Shown: in pieces, positions 1-9,175 of the stretch
Position numbering within the stretch: the first letter of the stretch is position 1
How the letters are laid out: every line of letters starts with the position of its first letter
Assembly (NCBI GenBank): GCA_947493705.1
Contig: CANLSH010000008.1
Location: 50,773 to 114,772 of the forward strand
DNA length: 64,000 nt
Source: an uncultured Arachnia sp.
GTDB lineage: Bacteria; Actinomycetota; Actinomycetes; Propionibacteriales; Propionibacteriaceae
Reading direction: 5' to 3'
The notes under the pieces: model-generated
What the model was told of the DNA's origin: nothing
The model's database searches: none
Seen by the model: only the letters and a program-made list of their open reading frames with translations
Made by a program: the position numbers and the translations under genes

Positions 1-290
1 TTTTCGAGGCTGCGAGAAATGGCCACCCGTGAGTTGTCCTTGCCGTGCGCCTTGTTCCACAGCTTCGTGGTGACGAAAATTTCCTCCCGGGAGAGACCGG
101 ATTCCGCGACGGCGCGGCCAACGCCGGTCTCGTTGCGGTAGATCGCAGCTGTGTCGACGTGGCGGTAGCCGGCTTCGAAGGCGGCGAGCGTCGCCCGATG
201 GGCCTCGTCGTCGGTCATCTGGAAGACGCCGAGCCCTATCTGTGGGATCTGGATGCCGTCGTTCAGTTTCTTGAGCGGTGCGCTTGTCAT
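1..290 (-). CDS. Aldo/keto reductase, N-terminal part (runs off the window)
   Basis: The reverse strand from the ATG at 290 reads MTSAPLKKLNDGIQIPQIGL and continues with family signatures: FEAGYRHVDTAAIYRNE (the Asp and Tyr of the AKR active site) and VTTKLWN (the catalytic Lys region). These are NADPH-dependent carbonyl reductases, typically of the 2,5-diketo-D-gluconate reductase type; the substrate cannot be told from this part. An AGGAGG ribosome-binding site sits about 5 nt upstream of the ATG and fixes the start. Only about 96 residues are present; the C-terminal two thirds lie beyond position 1. Confidence 0.9.
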   Translation of the reverse strand, partial: MTSAPLKKLNDGIQIPQIGLGVFQMTDDEAHRATLAAFEAGYRHVDTAAIYRNETGVGRAVAESGLSREEIFVTTKLWNKAHGKDNSRVAISRSLE

Positions 291-392
291 GGGTGCCTCC
301 TACGGGTTGCGGCGTGTGGACTCTTCCCAACACCGTAGCGCCACCAGAGGGACAACGGCTGCGTTGGGCAGTCAGCGACGCTGCGTGGGACA

Positions 393-2036
393 ATGCCAAC
401 CATGCAATCGTTGGAAGCGCTGCTTGATGCCCGTGTTCGCGCCGTCGCGGGTGTTGATCCGGAGATGCGCCCGGCCACCAAGCCCCAATTCGGCCACTTC
501 CAGTCCAATGTCGCGCTCCGGCTCGCGAAGCAGGAAGGCCGTCCGCCCCGCGATGTGGCGGCGGACATCATTGCGACGCTGGACGTGTCCGATCTGTGCG
601 AGCCGCTCGAGGTTGCCGGTCCGGGTTTCATCAACTTCCGCATCCGCTCCGAGGTGCTCGCCGCGGCCGCCAGCGCCATCCTTGAGGACCCGCACGGCGG
701 TCTCAACCTGAGCGCGCACCCGCAGCGGGTGGTCATCGACTACTCGGCGCCCAATGTGGCCAAGCAGATGCACGTGGGACACTTGCGCTCCACAATCATC
801 GGTGACTGTCTGAACCGCGTCCTCAGCGCGTTGGGTCACACCGTCATCGCCCAGAACCACATCGGCGACTGGGGACGCCAGTTCGGCATGCTCGTGGAGC
901 AGATTCTTGTCGAGGACCTCGATCTCAGCACGCTGGACCTGGCCTCCGCCGAGGCCCTGTACCAGCGGGCCAACAACCACCTGAGGGCCGACGAGGATTT
1001 CGCCACGCGCTCTCGCGACCGTGTGGTCAAGCTGCAAGCCGGCGACCCCGAAACCCTGGGCATCTGGCAGCAGCTGATCGACGTCTCCCTGGCCGGTTTC
1101 AACGCCACCTATGACCGCATGAACGTGCTACTCACCAATAAGGATCTTGCAGGCGAGTCCACCTACAACGCCGACCTGCCAGCGGTGTGCGAGGACCTCG
1201 AATCCCGGGGCATCGCCGTGGTGGACGACGGCGCGCTCGTGGCCTTCGTGCCCGGGTTCAATTCGCCCGCCATCATCCGCAACCAGCGCGGCGGTTACGG
1301 CTACGCGACGACAGACCTCGCCGCCATCCGGCACCGCGTCACTGACCTGTTGGCCGACCGCATCATCTACGTCGTTGGCGCGCCCCAGACCTTCCACTTC
1401 GAACAGGTCTTCGCCGTAGCCAGACAGGCGGGCTACCTGCCGGAGGATGTCGCCGCTCAGCACGTCGGCTTCGGACAGGTGCTCGGCGCCGACGGCAAGA
1501 AGTTCTCCACGCGCGAGGGCACGGCGGTGCCGCTGAACGTGTTGCTCGACGAGGCGGAGGCCGAGGCTGCACCCAACATCGCGCTGGCCGCCATCAAGTA
1601 CGCCGACCTCTCTAGCAGCCTGCAGAAGGACTACACCTTCGATGCAGAGCGCATGGTGCAGACTTCCGGGGACACGGGTCCGTACCTGCAGTACGCGCAC
1701 GCCCGGATGTGTCAGATCCTGCGCCGGGCGGAGGCCGAGGGTATCTCGTTCGGTGCCGTCGCGGTGTTGCAGGAGCCAGCTGAGCAACAGCTGGCGCTGC
1801 TCCTGAGCCGTTTCGGTGAAGTGGTGGACGAGGTCTCGGTGTCACTGGCGCCCCACAAGTTGTGCGGATACCTCTACGACGTGGCCGGCGCGCTCGCGAG
1901 GTTCTACGAGGCCTGCCCCGTACTCAAGTCAGAGGGCGAGGTTCGTTCCTCACGGCTGGCCCTGTGCGCTGCGACGAGATCCGTCATGGCCAAGGGCCTC
2001 GACCTCCTCGGAATCGACGCCCCCGACCGCATGTGA
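393..2036 (+). CDS. argS: Arginyl-tRNA synthetase
   Basis: Class I aminoacyl-tRNA synthetase that charges tRNA-Arg in the cytoplasm. An N-terminal Arg-tRNA-synthetase domain (residues ~5-85) is followed by the catalytic Rossmann core with the HIGH-type motif HVGH inside APNVAKQMHVGHLRST (~125-140) and the ArgRS-specific KMSKS equivalent DGKKFSTREG (~365). The C-terminal DALR anticodon-binding domain includes the GPYLQYAHAR sequence (~430). At 547 residues it has the normal family length. ATG 402 is an alternative start three codons downstream; neither has a strong Shine-Dalgarno. It stands alone: the upstream reductase is divergent and the downstream ppgK convergent. Confidence 0.97.
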   Translation: MPTMQSLEALLDARVRAVAGVDPEMRPATKPQFGHFQSNVALRLAKQEGRPPRDVAADIIATLDVSDLCEPLEVAGPGFINFRIRSEVLAAAASAILEDPHGGLNLSAHPQRVVIDYSAPNVAKQMHVGHLRSTIIGDCLNRVLSALGHTVIAQNHIGDWGRQFGMLVEQILVEDLDLSTLDLASAEALYQRANNHLRADEDFATRSRDRVVKLQAGDPETLGIWQQLIDVSLAGFNATYDRMNVLLTNKDLAGESTYNADLPAVCEDLESRGIAVVDDGALVAFVPGFNSPAIIRNQRGGYGYATTDLAAIRHRVTDLLADRIIYVVGAPQTFHFEQVFAVARQAGYLPEDVAAQHVGFGQVLGADGKKFSTREGTAVPLNVLLDEAEAEAAPNIALAAIKYADLSSSLQKDYTFDAERMVQTSGDTGPYLQYAHARMCQILRRAEAEGISFGAVAVLQEPAEQQLALLLSRFGEVVDEVSVSLAPHKLCGYLYDVAGALARFYEACPVLKSEGEVRSSRLALCAATRSVMAKGLDLLGIDAPDRM

Positions 2037-2047
2037 CGTCGGGGGGC

Positions 2048-2122
2048 CCGTCAGGCCACCGGGGTGTTGGCTTCCGGGTTGACCACCGGGTCCAGTGGGT
2101 CCGGATTTTCGAGGGCGTCGCG
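2048..2122 (+). repeat. 75-bp direct copy of the ppgK 3' end
   Basis: Positions 2048-2122 repeat 2318-2392 with one mismatch (C at 2074, G at 2344). The second copy covers the last ~24 codons of ppgK and its stop; the first lies between argS and ppgK and encodes nothing by itself. It looks like a local duplication in which the gene end was left behind. Confidence 0.9.
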
Positions 2123-2317
2123 CATAACCGGTGATCGAGTAGTCGTTGCGAGGCACGAGCAGCGACGTGTCGAGATTCTCTTCGACCATTCGAGGGTCTC
2201 GACACGCGCAAGGCTCTCCTCGACACGCGGGGCTCCTGCGTCGCCCAGCTACTCGGGACAGGCGTTCCTCGCCGAGCGCTGCTCGACCATGGGGTGAGAG
2301 AGTTCTGGCGTCATATT
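2123..2317. other. Intergenic REP-like sequence between argS and ppgK
   Basis: No gene is visible. The stretch holds alternating GTCGAG/CTCGAC-type words (TCGAGTAGTCGTTGCGAGGC, GTCTCGACACGCG, CTCCTCGACACGC) that also occur near 17.0-17.4 kb, 12.1 kb and 27.3 kb. These are short palindrome-rich intergenic repeats of the kind common in Actinobacteria. Here the stretch separates the two 75-bp copies of the ppgK end. Confidence 0.5.
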
Positions 2318-2320
2318 CCG

Positions 2321-3127
2321 TCAGGCCACCGGGGTGTTGGCTTGCGGGTTGACCACCGGGTCCAGTGGGTCCGGATTTTCGAGGGCGTCGCGGGACGCCA
2401 ACGCTGCCCCGACGATTCCTGCCCTGTTGCGCATCGTGGCGGGAACGATCGGTGTGCGCAGATCCAAGTGATGCAGGAACTCGTCCGAATCCTTGGAGAC
2501 GCCCCCGCCCACGACAAACAGGTCCGGGGAGAACAGCATCTCCACATGGCTGTAGTAGCGCTGCAGGCGAATGGCCCAGTCCTTGTAGGACAGGCCCTCG
2601 TTGTCCTTGACCGACGACGCCGCGCGCTTCTCGGCGTCGTACCCGTCGAGCTCCAGGTGGCCGAGCTCGGCGTTGGGGATCAGCACACCTCGATAGATCA
2701 TGGCGGAACCGATGCCGGTCCCCAGTGTGGTCAGGATCACAAGGCCGGGATGGCCCTTTGCTGCCCCGAAATGCACCTCGGCGAGCCCGGCGGCATCGGC
2801 GTCGTTGACCAGGGTGACGTCGCGCCCCAACTCATCCTGGAAGAACTTCTTCGCCTCCATGCCCGCCCATGATTTGTGGAGGTTGGCGATGAAGGGGATC
2901 ACCCCGTGTTTGACGGGGGCAGGGATGGTGAGACCAACTGGGGCGTCGCCAAGTTCGCCGGCGAAGTGATCAATGATCTGGGCGATGACCTTCGCCACGT
3001 TCTTCGGGGTGGATTTCTTCGGTGTGGGAATCCGAAACCGATCGCTTGTGAACTCGCCGGTCTCCAGCTCTACCGGAGCGCCCTTGATACCGGAGCCGCC
3101 GACGTCGATGCCCAGAATGATGCTCAT
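2321..3127 (-). CDS. ppgK: Polyphosphate glucokinase
   Basis: ROK-family kinase that phosphorylates glucose to glucose-6-phosphate with polyphosphate (and often ATP) as donor; this is the main glucokinase type in many Actinobacteria. The N-terminal phosphate-1 motif LGIDVGGSGIKGA (residues ~5-17), the catalytic Asp in TLVNDADAAGLAE (~110), TTLGTGIGSA (~135) and the GHLELDGYDAEKRAA segment typical of PpgK (~155-170) are all present. Length is 268 residues, normal for the family. The last 24 codons are duplicated upstream at 2048-2122. It reads away from the PH-domain operon and is preceded by a short spacer, so it may have its own promoter. Confidence 0.93.
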   Translation of the reverse strand: MSIILGIDVGGSGIKGAPVELETGEFTSDRFRIPTPKKSTPKNVAKVIAQIIDHFAGELGDAPVGLTIPAPVKHGVIPFIANLHKSWAGMEAKKFFQDELGRDVTLVNDADAAGLAEVHFGAAKGHPGLVILTTLGTGIGSAMIYRGVLIPNAELGHLELDGYDAEKRAASSVKDNEGLSYKDWAIRLQRYYSHVEMLFSPDLFVVGGGVSKDSDEFLHHLDLRTPIVPATMRNRAGIVGAALASRDALENPDPLDPVVNPQANTPVA

Positions 3128-3153
3128 GACCGCTCAGCGTAGCGGTTTGGGGC

Positions 3154-4875
3154 CTACTGGTGAATGCGGGGCTCAAACGGCCCGGGAACCGGGGATGAGT
3201 CCCTCGGCAGGGGTGCAGGCAGCGACGAGAGATAACCGGGTTCTCCGGGCGTACTGCGGGCGATCCGTGCACGTTGTCGCTGCTCGTCGAAGAACTGCCG
3301 GGCCTCCACCGCGTCGAGGTGGTACAAATTCATTGACACCGGGCCGTCAGTGGTGTGCAGGAAAACGCGCGCCACGTCGAGCCGCCGCTGCCACGGCCCC
3401 TGCGTGATCTCGATGGACTGCATGCGGCGGTGCGGCACCAGGGTGATGGTGTGATCGAGCCAGCCATGGTGCGCCACGACGGTCTGATCGTCCACACCCC
3501 AGAGGTGTCGCTTGAAACCCAGCGGGGTCAGCCACCGGGCACGGCTGGGTTGGCCATGCAGTTCGATGGCGTCGAGATTGATGCCCGGCCAGAAGGCTGC
3601 GAGCACGCGTGTGACGTCGTCGCGGGTGCCGTAGGGAAGCACTGTGCCGCTCGTCTGACCGCTTTCGCCACCGCTCAGCCCCAGCACGGTGACCCGCACC
3701 CGGTAGAGCCCGGTGAGGCGCTGGAGGTAGTCCTGGTGGATGGAGACGGCCTGGATGCGATCAGCTTTCAGGCTCTGCGACGTCGTGGTGAAAAGTCCAC
3801 GGGTCATGTGGAGACCATCCGGGACCCTGTCCAGGTGGAAGTTCCAGTTGTTGACGATCTGGCTCCAGAGGTAGCCGCCGATACCGAAGACGATGCCGCC
3901 GAGCGCTGCGAAGGTGAGGCCTTCGCCGAAGGTGAGCATCACCGCGACAGCGGCCAGTCCGGCCACCAGCCACGGCAGGAACGCGGAGACGAACACACCC
4001 TTGAAAAGCGTGGCCGGCCTGACGGTCACGATGGTGTGTGCGGGCGGTTGTTCCGGGGTTTCAGCAGGCTCCGTGGGCTGCGTGTCGTCGCGGTTGGGTG
4101 TTTCGGCCTGGCGCTTCATGCGCGCGAGCAGCTGATCGCGGAGGGCTTCTGCGCGCTGTTTTGCCAGGAACTCGAGCTTCTTGCCGCCGGCACCGCCGAC
4201 GTCGATGGTCACGCTGGAGAGCCCCAGCAGACGAGCGGGCAGGGATCGCTCGATGTCCACGGACTGGATCTTGGTGTAGGCGATGCGGCTGGAGTCGCGG
4301 GAGAGGAAGTCGCGCTCGATGCGGAACTCCTCGTCGTCGGCCACGAACGTTGTGGTGCGCCATTCGATGATTCCCCAGACGAGGTTGAACACCACGACGG
4401 CGAACACCAGACTGAAGATGACCCATGCGAAGGGGTTCATCTCGGCGATCGAGGACAGGCCCCGCTCGGCCACGTCGCGACCGAAAACCAGCACGAGTCC
4501 GAAGAGCGCGATCCAGCTCCGGGCGACGCCCGTCAGAGGATGAGGGCGCTCCACCTCCTTGTTCAGCGGCACCTGGGGCACGGGGGCGTCAGGCTGGAGG
4601 ACTGGGTTGGGCGGCGGTCCGTGCGGGTCGTGCTGGACTGGTGCATCGAACGGCGGCGCCGAGTGCGCCTGCTGGACCGGCGCGAGGAATCCGGGTCCAG
4701 CATGCGTTTGCTGACCCGGCGTCAGAGAGTGGTCTTCGCCGGGTTCCGGAGGGTCCCAGCGTTCTGGCTGCGTGGGCTGTTCCGGTCGGATGTCGCGCTG
4801 GCTGGGCTGTTCTTCCGTGGGGGCACGGCGTCGGATGACAATCTTCCTGGGTGGATCTGTGGGGGGTTGCGTCAT
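3154..4875 (-). CDS. PH domain-containing membrane protein (YdbT-like, bacterial PH domain 2)
   Basis: 573-residue membrane protein of the DUF304/bPH_2 family. About 115 N-terminal residues are Pro/Gln-rich with short repeats (PVQQAHSAP, PVQHDPHGP) and probably disordered. They are followed by hydrophobic pairs around residues 120-170 and 275-335, and by PH-like segments with R-I-E-R-D-F-L-S-R near 185 and H-M-T-R-G-L-F near 355. YdbT-type proteins work with YdbS partners; in Bacillus they are linked to resistance against certain antimicrobial peptides, but the role in Actinobacteria is unknown. The start ATG overlaps the stop of the upstream YdbS-like gene (TGATG), so the two are translationally coupled. 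Confidence 0.85.
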   Translation of the reverse strand: MTQPPTDPPRKIVIRRRAPTEEQPSQRDIRPEQPTQPERWDPPEPGEDHSLTPGQQTHAGPGFLAPVQQAHSAPPFDAPVQHDPHGPPPNPVLQPDAPVPQVPLNKEVERPHPLTGVARSWIALFGLVLVFGRDVAERGLSSIAEMNPFAWVIFSLVFAVVVFNLVWGIIEWRTTTFVADDEEFRIERDFLSRDSSRIAYTKIQSVDIERSLPARLLGLSSVTIDVGGAGGKKLEFLAKQRAEALRDQLLARMKRQAETPNRDDTQPTEPAETPEQPPAHTIVTVRPATLFKGVFVSAFLPWLVAGLAAVAVMLTFGEGLTFAALGGIVFGIGGYLWSQIVNNWNFHLDRVPDGLHMTRGLFTTTSQSLKADRIQAVSIHQDYLQRLTGLYRVRVTVLGLSGGESGQTSGTVLPYGTRDDVTRVLAAFWPGINLDAIELHGQPSRARWLTPLGFKRHLWGVDDQTVVAHHGWLDHTITLVPHRRMQSIEITQGPWQRRLDVARVFLHTTDGPVSMNLYHLDAVEARQFFDEQRQRARIARSTPGEPGYLSSLPAPLPRDSSPVPGPFEPRIHQ

Positions 4876-5375
4876 CAGATGCCGGCCTGCAGGAGCTCGC
4901 CGCGTTCGATGAGCCGGTCACGCAGCGCTATGGCATCCGGACGGGTGAGGCCGGGGATGGTGATGGTGCCTGACGTGGAGGATGTGACGAGTTCGACGCT
5001 GGCGAGCCCGAATGCGCGCTCGATGGGGCCGGACGAAACGTTGACGAGCTGCATGCGGCCGTACGGCACACAGGTCAGCTCCCGCCACAGCAGTCCACGG
5101 GTGAGATAGACGTCGTCATCGGTTTCGGCGTAGCCCCAGCGTCGGAAGACCCGTGGCGCCCGGAGGAACCGCCACGCCCAGAAGAGCAGGAATGCGATGA
5201 GCACGAGCCACCACCAGGTGAACCCCATCACCACCAGCGGCACCACGATGAACGCACCGACGATCGCCCAGTTGATGCCGATCATCAACAGCTTCAGCGT
5301 GAGATACGACGGCGACAGTGGGCGCCACTGCGCAGCGGGCGGGCGGAACAAATCTTCCATGGTGTCCTTCTTCAT
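4875..5375 (-). CDS. PH domain-containing membrane protein (YdbS-like)
   Basis: 166-residue partner of the downstream YdbT-like protein. Two membrane helices occupy residues ~28-65, followed by one bacterial PH domain containing YLTRGLLWRELTCVPYGRMQ, the family signature around residues 90-110. The start overlaps the stop of the DUF1707 gene by TGATG and the stop overlaps the next start in the same way, so three genes form a tightly coupled operon. The function is not established in Actinobacteria; a membrane-envelope stress role is an inference from Bacillus homologues. Confidence 0.87.
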   Translation of the reverse strand: MKKDTMEDLFRPPAAQWRPLSPSYLTLKLLMIGINWAIVGAFIVVPLVVMGFTWWWLVLIAFLLFWAWRFLRAPRVFRRWGYAETDDDVYLTRGLLWRELTCVPYGRMQLVNVSSGPIERAFGLASVELVTSSTSGTITIPGLTRPDAIALRDRLIERGELLQAGI

Positions 5376-6022
5376 CAGCGCATGAACCGCTCGTATTTGC
5401 CGGGGCGGCTGCGGGGGCCGAGGACTTTCACGTTGCCCATGACCAACGTCCCGTGCAGCTCAACCGTCACGGAGCTCGGCTCCACTGACAGATCACTGGT
5501 TTTGAACTCGCTCATGACATTGGTGAGTGCATTCATGATGTGGACCCCGTCCGGCACTCGGATCTTGACCTCACCCATGAAGACATTGAGGTGGATGCGG
5601 ACGACCTCACTGGCGAAACTTGCGTCGACGAGGTCGATTCTCGCCTCCCCCAGGATGACCACCAGATTTGATCGCGCCGGTACATGCAGCGGAGATCCCG
5701 GCCGCAGCGTCGACATGACGGTGGTGGAGTCGCGAAGCACCGGGCCGACGGCGGGCGCGGCGGCGAAGCGTCGATCGGGGAGGTCTTGATGATTCGAGGC
5801 CAATGCCGCGGGGGAGCCGGGCGCAACGAGATCCTCGGTCAGGACGTCGAGTTCTCCGAATGTCCGGGCCGCGTATGCCCTGCTGAGGCGTTCGTCGTGC
5901 TCCTCGAACGTGATGCGACCATCCGCGAATGCAGTTCCGAGCACCTTGGCAACCAGATCACGATCGCCGTCGGAGCATCGAAGATGCCCAATGCCGTCGG
6001 AATTGCCCTGGATGCTCACCAC
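5375..6022 (-). CDS. DUF1707 and LiaF-type C-terminal domain protein
   Basis: 215 residues. The N-terminal DUF1707 domain reads LRCSDGDRDLVAKVLGTAFADGRITFEEHDER (shown here by its parts RCSDGDRD, ADGRIT and EHDERL at residues ~14-45). The C-terminal half carries the repeated beta pattern V-V-I-L-G-E-A-R, NVFMGEVKIRVPDGV and LVMGNVKV, typical of the cell-wall-active-antibiotic response (LiaF/YvqF) domain. Such proteins are thought to sit at the envelope as regulators. It is the first gene of the operon with the two PH-domain proteins. The start is GTG at 6022. Confidence 0.85.
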   Translation of the reverse strand: MVSIQGNSDGIGHLRCSDGDRDLVAKVLGTAFADGRITFEEHDERLSRAYAARTFGELDVLTEDLVAPGSPAALASNHQDLPDRRFAAAPAVGPVLRDSTTVMSTLRPGSPLHVPARSNLVVILGEARIDLVDASFASEVVRIHLNVFMGEVKIRVPDGVHIMNALTNVMSEFKTSDLSVEPSSVTVELHGTLVMGNVKVLGPRSRPGKYERFMR

Positions 6023-6130
6023 GCCAGTCTAGGACGCCGTGAAATGCGCAGCGCCTCGGGTGGCGGGCCACAGTGGGATGTGCTTGTCGACGTCGGTGTC
6101 GGCTAAGCTGGTGACGGCCTTCAGGGTCGC

Positions 6131-6204
6131 GCGGGCGTAGCTCAATGGTAGAGCGTCAGCTTCCCAAGCTGAACACGCGGGTTCGATTCCCGTCGCCCGC
6201 TCCA
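6131..6204 (+). tRNA. tRNA-Gly (anticodon CCC)
   Basis: A full cloverleaf can be drawn. Acceptor GCGGGCG pairs with CGCCCGC, the anticodon arm is TCAGC-TTCCCAA-GCTGA giving CCC at positions 34-36, the T-arm contains GGTTCGATTCC, and CCA is encoded at 6202-6204. Confidence 0.96.
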
Positions 6205-6363
6205 CAGTGAACGGCCTCGTCAAGTGCCGGGTCCGCATCCGCCATCTCCGTCGCCCGATCCACGGCGAGCAGCGTGGTCAAGTGCCGGGTTCGCCACCCG
6301 TCACCTACGCCGCGCCGATGGCATGGGACTGGACACCTGAGAGCGGGCGCGGTTCGATGAGAC

Positions 6364-8226
6364 ATGGACGTCGAACTCGCAGAGATCCGGGACTTCCTCG
6401 CGCAGCATCCGCCATTCGACGAACTGCCACCTCCGGTCCTGGCCCAACTGCCCCGCCAACTGAGCGCGCGCTACTTCAAACGCGGCTCCACACTCGTCAC
6501 GGCGGGACGTCCCAACTCCACCATGTTCATTCTCCGCTCCGGAGCCGTCGACATTCGTGACCCCCATGGTGCTCTGGTGGAGCGCTCCGATCCCGGGACC
6601 TGTTTCGGTATGTCAAGCGTCATCGCCGACGGCCCCTCCACCTACACCATGGTGGCCATCCAGGACTCCCTCACCTATCTCATGCCCGCGGAGGTGTTCA
6701 ACGAACTCCTGCGCACACAACCGCCGTTCACGCGGTTCTTCATGACCCAACAGGCTGGGCGCATCCGTAGCGCCGTACAGGCGGTCCAGGTCTCCGATTC
6801 CGGCGGTGCCGTCCTGAAAACCAGGGTCCGCGACATCTTGAAGAAGGCCCCGATCACCACGACGCCCGACGTGTCCATCCTCGATGCGGCGACGGTCATG
6901 CGTCACAAGCGGGTCTCTGCCCTCATCGTCGTCGAGGACGACGATCTCGTCGGCATCCTCACCGACAGGGATCTGCGCAACAAGGTCGTGGCGGCCGGCC
7001 ACGACACCTCTGAGCCGGTGTCCACCGTCATGACGCCGAAGCCGCACATCATCGACGCGAATGCGCTCGCTCTGGAGGTGATGCTGGACATGACGGAGAA
7101 GGGCGTCCACCACCTACCGGTGCTCGAGTGCGGACGGGTCATCGGGTTGGTGACCGCCGGTGACCTGATGCGCCTTGAGCAGGCCAACCCCATCTACTTG
7201 GTGGGCGACATCGCGAAACAGGTTGATCTGGCGGGGCTGCAGCGATGCGCGGCACGGCTACCGGACGTCGTGGAGACCTACGTCGTCCAGGACGCCAGCG
7301 CAGACGACATCGGCCGGGTCGTGACCGCCGTCGGTGACGCCTTCACCCGCAAACTGCTCAACTTTGCCGAGGCGGAACTGGGGTCACCGCCGGTGCGGTA
7401 CTGCTGGATGGCCGTCGGCTCCCAGGGGCGCCTGGAACAGGGGCTGCAATCGGACCAGGACCACGCCATCATTCTCGACGATGCCGTCCTGCCGGAGCAC
7501 CTGCCCTACTTCTCCGATCTGAGTCACCGCGTCGTCGACGGGCTGGAGGCCTGCGGCTATCCGCGCTGTCCGGGCGACATGATGGCGAGCAACCCACAGT
7601 GGCGCCAGCCCTTGCAGAGGTGGGGCCACTATTTCGCCGGGTGGATGAACGAACCCGAGCCGGATGCCCTGCTGTATGCCCAGACCTTCTTCGACATGCG
7701 CCCTGTGCACGGGGACAATCACCTGTTCACCCGTCTGCAGAACGCCGTGGTGGGACGGGCACCGCAGGCGACACGATTCCTGACATACCTCGCCAAGCAG
7801 TGCCAGGCATGGCGGACCCCCATCGGGTTCTTCCGCGACTTCGTTCTGGAGACCGAGGGCGAACACAAGAACACCCTGGACCTCAAGGCCGGCGGCATCA
7901 TCGCCGTCGTTCAGATGGCCAGGCTCTTCGCCCTGTCGAAGGGGCTGACAGAGGTCAACACACGAGCCCGGCTGCAGGCCGCTGCTTCCGCTGAGGCCCT
8001 CTCGCAGGAGAATGCCGACAACCTGGCCGACGCCTTCGAGTTGATCAACCATGCCCGCCTCCGCCACCAGATCCGGCAACTGAGAGCGGGGGACACCCCT
8101 GACAACAACGTGGCACCGAGCTCTCTCTCCTCGTTCGAGAAGCGACACCTGCGCGATGCCTTCGGTGTCATCCGTAAAATGCAGAACGCCGTCGGTTACG
8201 TCCACCAGACCCAGTACATCTCGTGA
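6364..8226 (+). CDS. cNMP-binding / CBS-pair / DUF294 nucleotidyltransferase-like protein
   Basis: 620-residue multidomain signalling protein. It has a cyclic-nucleotide-binding fold (~10-130, with LVTAGRPNSTMFILRSGAVD), two CBS domains (~155-275; HKRVSALIVVEDD and KGVHHLPVLECGRVIGLV), a DUF294 nucleotidyltransferase-like domain with the GSQGRLEQGLQSDQDHAI signature (G-S-x-G-R, then D-x-D; ~345-370) and a DUF294 C-terminal helical domain (~450-610). The domain order resembles GlnD-like and CBS-regulated proteins that sense adenine nucleotides. The stop overlaps the GTG of the next gene by 4 nt, so the exonuclease is co-translated; the pair is common in Actinobacteria and Proteobacteria. Confidence 0.9.
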   Translation: MDVELAEIRDFLAQHPPFDELPPPVLAQLPRQLSARYFKRGSTLVTAGRPNSTMFILRSGAVDIRDPHGALVERSDPGTCFGMSSVIADGPSTYTMVAIQDSLTYLMPAEVFNELLRTQPPFTRFFMTQQAGRIRSAVQAVQVSDSGGAVLKTRVRDILKKAPITTTPDVSILDAATVMRHKRVSALIVVEDDDLVGILTDRDLRNKVVAAGHDTSEPVSTVMTPKPHIIDANALALEVMLDMTEKGVHHLPVLECGRVIGLVTAGDLMRLEQANPIYLVGDIAKQVDLAGLQRCAARLPDVVETYVVQDASADDIGRVVTAVGDAFTRKLLNFAEAELGSPPVRYCWMAVGSQGRLEQGLQSDQDHAIILDDAVLPEHLPYFSDLSHRVVDGLEACGYPRCPGDMMASNPQWRQPLQRWGHYFAGWMNEPEPDALLYAQTFFDMRPVHGDNHLFTRLQNAVVGRAPQATRFLTYLAKQCQAWRTPIGFFRDFVLETEGEHKNTLDLKAGGIIAVVQMARLFALSKGLTEVNTRARLQAAASAEALSQENADNLADAFELINHARLRHQIRQLRAGDTPDNNVAPSSLSSFEKRHLRDAFGVIRKMQNAVGYVHQTQYIS

Positions 8227-8924
8227 GCCCGGGGATGCTCGACGCACTGTTCGGCGGGCAGGAACGACGCCGCAACCGCGCCCGGGCCAAGGCACAGGGC
8301 CCGTTGAAAGACTTCTACGCGGGTGCATGGCCGGAGCCGGAGACACCCGCGTCAGAGCTGACCCTGCTGGCGATTGACCTGGAGACCACGGGCCTTGATC
8401 CGGTGAGCGATCAAACACTCAGCGCCGGGTTTGTCCCCATCGATGGGCCGGACATCGTGCTCGGTGGAGCGCGACACCTCGTGATCCGTGCTGGTGCGGA
8501 GGTGGGACAGAGCGCGGTGTTGCACCACCTCACCGACGACATGGTCGCTTCTGGCGCGCCCATGGTGGATGTCCTGACGGAAATCCTTGACGCACTCCGG
8601 GGCCGGATCCTGTTGGCCCACTTCGTCACCATTGAGGAGCAGTTCCTCTCCAGGGCGTGTGAAAGCCACTTCGGAGCACCGCTCGTGGTACCCAGGATCG
8701 ACACCCTCGCGCTGCATCGACGGTTGCTCTCGCAGGGCTTCGACGACGAGCCGCGCGGCAATGAACTGCGCCTGTGGAATGCCCGGCAACGCTACGGTCT
8801 GCCCGCCTATGCCGCCCATGAGGCGCTCACCGACGCCTTGGCCTGCGCCGAGCTCTACCTCGCGCAGGTGGCTGAGCTGTCCTCACTCAAGTCCCAGACA
8901 TACCGGTCGCTGCGCGTGGAGTGA
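8223..8924 (+). CDS. 3'-5' exonuclease, DNA polymerase III epsilon-like (DnaQ fold)
   Basis: 233 residues starting at GTG 8223, overlapping the previous stop (GTGA). The DEDDh exonuclease motifs are visible: ExoI LLAIDLETTGLDP (Asp and Glu, residues ~43-50), ExoII LLAHFVTIEEQF (~130) and ExoIII with the final His-Asp pair AAHEALTDALACAELYL (~198-212). It lacks polymerase-associated domains, so it is an accessory exonuclease rather than the replicative proofreading subunit. Its coupling with the CBS/DUF294 protein suggests regulation by nucleotide signals, but that is inference. Confidence 0.88.
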   Translation: MSPGMLDALFGGQERRRNRARAKAQGPLKDFYAGAWPEPETPASELTLLAIDLETTGLDPVSDQTLSAGFVPIDGPDIVLGGARHLVIRAGAEVGQSAVLHHLTDDMVASGAPMVDVLTEILDALRGRILLAHFVTIEEQFLSRACESHFGAPLVVPRIDTLALHRRLLSQGFDDEPRGNELRLWNARQRYGLPAYAAHEALTDALACAELYLAQVAELSSLKSQTYRSLRVE

Positions 8925-9016
8925 GGCGCAGGACGGGCACAGCCGTGCCGGTCACGACCGCGAATGCCACCATGTCCGCTCATCGAGGCGCTTTCGTGTA
9001 GCATCGAGCACTGCAC

Positions 9017-9090
9017 GCGGGCGTGGCTCAATGGTGGAGCACCAGCTTTCCAAGCTGGAGGAGTGGGTTCGATTCCTGCCGCCCGCTCCA
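9017..9090 (+). tRNA. tRNA-Gly (anticodon TCC)
   Basis: Acceptor GCGGGCG pairs with CGCCCGC, the anticodon arm CCAGC-TTTCCAA-GCTGG places TCC at 34-36, the T-arm holds GGTTCGATTCC, and CCA is encoded at 9088-9090. It is clearly a paralogue of the CCC isoacceptor at 6131. Confidence 0.96.
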
Positions 9091-9175
9091 ACTCTGTCCG
9101 GGGTCGAATCGGCCGGGCTCCGACACTTACGGAATCGGCTGGATTCTTCCCGGACCAGTGGGTAATACGAAAGAA

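Noticed and set aside
3355..5109. Open frame of 584 codons opposite the PH-domain genes
   Set aside because: It is antisense to two genes with clear PH-domain motifs; its sequence is low-complexity and has no recognisable domain.
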